Assembly (NCBI GenBank): GCA_017631135.1
Contig: JAGBTW010000162.1
Span: forward strand, 1 to 23,622
DNA from: Alistipes sp.
GTDB taxonomy: Bacteria; Bacteroidota; Bacteroidia; Bacteroidales; Rikenellaceae
Reading direction: 5' to 3'
DNA length: 23,622 bases
Below, in pieces: positions 23,422 to 23,622 of this stretch. The notes beneath the pieces were generated by a model. That model did not search any database and was not told the origin of the DNA. It was given only the letters and a program-made list of their open reading frames with translations. The position numbers and the translations under genes are program-made. The first letter of the stretch is position 1, and every line of letters begins with the position of its first letter.

Positions 23422-23622
23422 GATACTATGGGTCGATGATGAGATTGACCTGCTCAAACCACATGTGATGTTCCTTACGGCCAAGGGCTACGAGGTGGAG
23501 ACCTGCAACAACGGCTACGACGCTGTTGAGATGGTCGCCGCAACGGCCTACGACCTTGTCATCCTCGACGAGATGATGCCCGGCATGACAGGCCTCGAGA
23601 CGCTGCCCCTAATCAAGGAGTC
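23414..23622 (+). CDS. porX: PorX-like response regulator (truncated by window)
   Basis: Only the first 69 codons are present, running off the right edge. The sequence MNKILWVDDEIDLLKPHVMF starts a response-regulator receiver: acidic pocket Asp8-Asp9, and phosphoacceptor Asp52 in LVILDEMMPGMTGLETLP. The opening ILWVDDEIDLLKPH is characteristic of PorX, the Bacteroidota regulator that in Porphyromonas works with PorY to control the type IX secretion system and carries a C-terminal PglZ phosphatase domain. That C-terminal part is outside the window, so the assignment rests on the receiver alone. The start overlaps the NUDIX stop by 8 bp (ATGAATAA). Confidence 0.8.
   Translation, partial: MNKILWVDDEIDLLKPHVMFLTAKGYEVETCNNGYDAVEMVAATAYDLVILDEMMPGMTGLETLPLIKE

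Overview
The window looks like a chromosomal segment of a member of the Bacteroidota, most likely Bacteroidales from a gut-type host. The taxon below that (for example Rikenellaceae) is a guess. Support comes from the promoters, which repeatedly fit the TTTG / N19-20 / TAnnTTTG pattern of this phylum, the lack of Shine-Dalgarno sequences, the abundance of BACON-domain lipoproteins, an Omp28-type lipoprotein, and a PorX-type response regulator at the right edge.

Layout. (1) 1-1590 is accessory DNA. It holds a secreted YwqK/MORN-like protein on the minus strand, a ~100 bp scrap of an RHS-repeat gene, eight copies of a 20-bp palindrome spaced 63-74 bp apart, and a 71-aa HTH-like protein. (2) 1864-2880 is the housekeeping GTPase gene obg. 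(3) 2916-14133, plus strand, carries six lipoprotein genes (called P1-P6 here). P2, P3, P4 and P6 each have a recognisable promoter, P5 follows P4 in an operon, and P1 sits 35 bp behind obg. (4) 14134-14697 is a gene-free convergent zone with a strong terminator at each end and two dispersed inverted-repeat elements between. (5) 22703-14698, minus strand, is a probable five-gene operon: an S9 serine peptidase lipoprotein, then lipoproteins P10 (SusE/F-like), P9 (Omp28/thioredoxin-like), P8 and P7. (6) 22786-23622, plus strand, has a NUDIX hydrolase whose stop overlaps the start of a truncated PorX-like response regulator.

The main content is ten lipoprotein genes in 17.6 kb (P1-P10). All have a lipobox and mostly acidic residues soon after the Cys, and eight of ten carry one to three BACON domains. 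Behind these, nine of the ten carry one to four copies of a ~110-150-aa beta-rich module that I do not recognise. Its best copies open with Y-Y/F-G-D, then N-Y or N-W, have a central P-x-GTY turn, and close with a short strand ending Y/F-x-G. I call it the YGD module here. There are about 20 copies. The cell probably displays a set of modular binding proteins on its surface, and the minus-strand operon couples part of that set to a peptidase. The ligand cannot be read from the sequence. No SusC-type porin, glycoside hydrolase or invertible promoter is visible, so this is not an ordinary polysaccharide utilisation locus.
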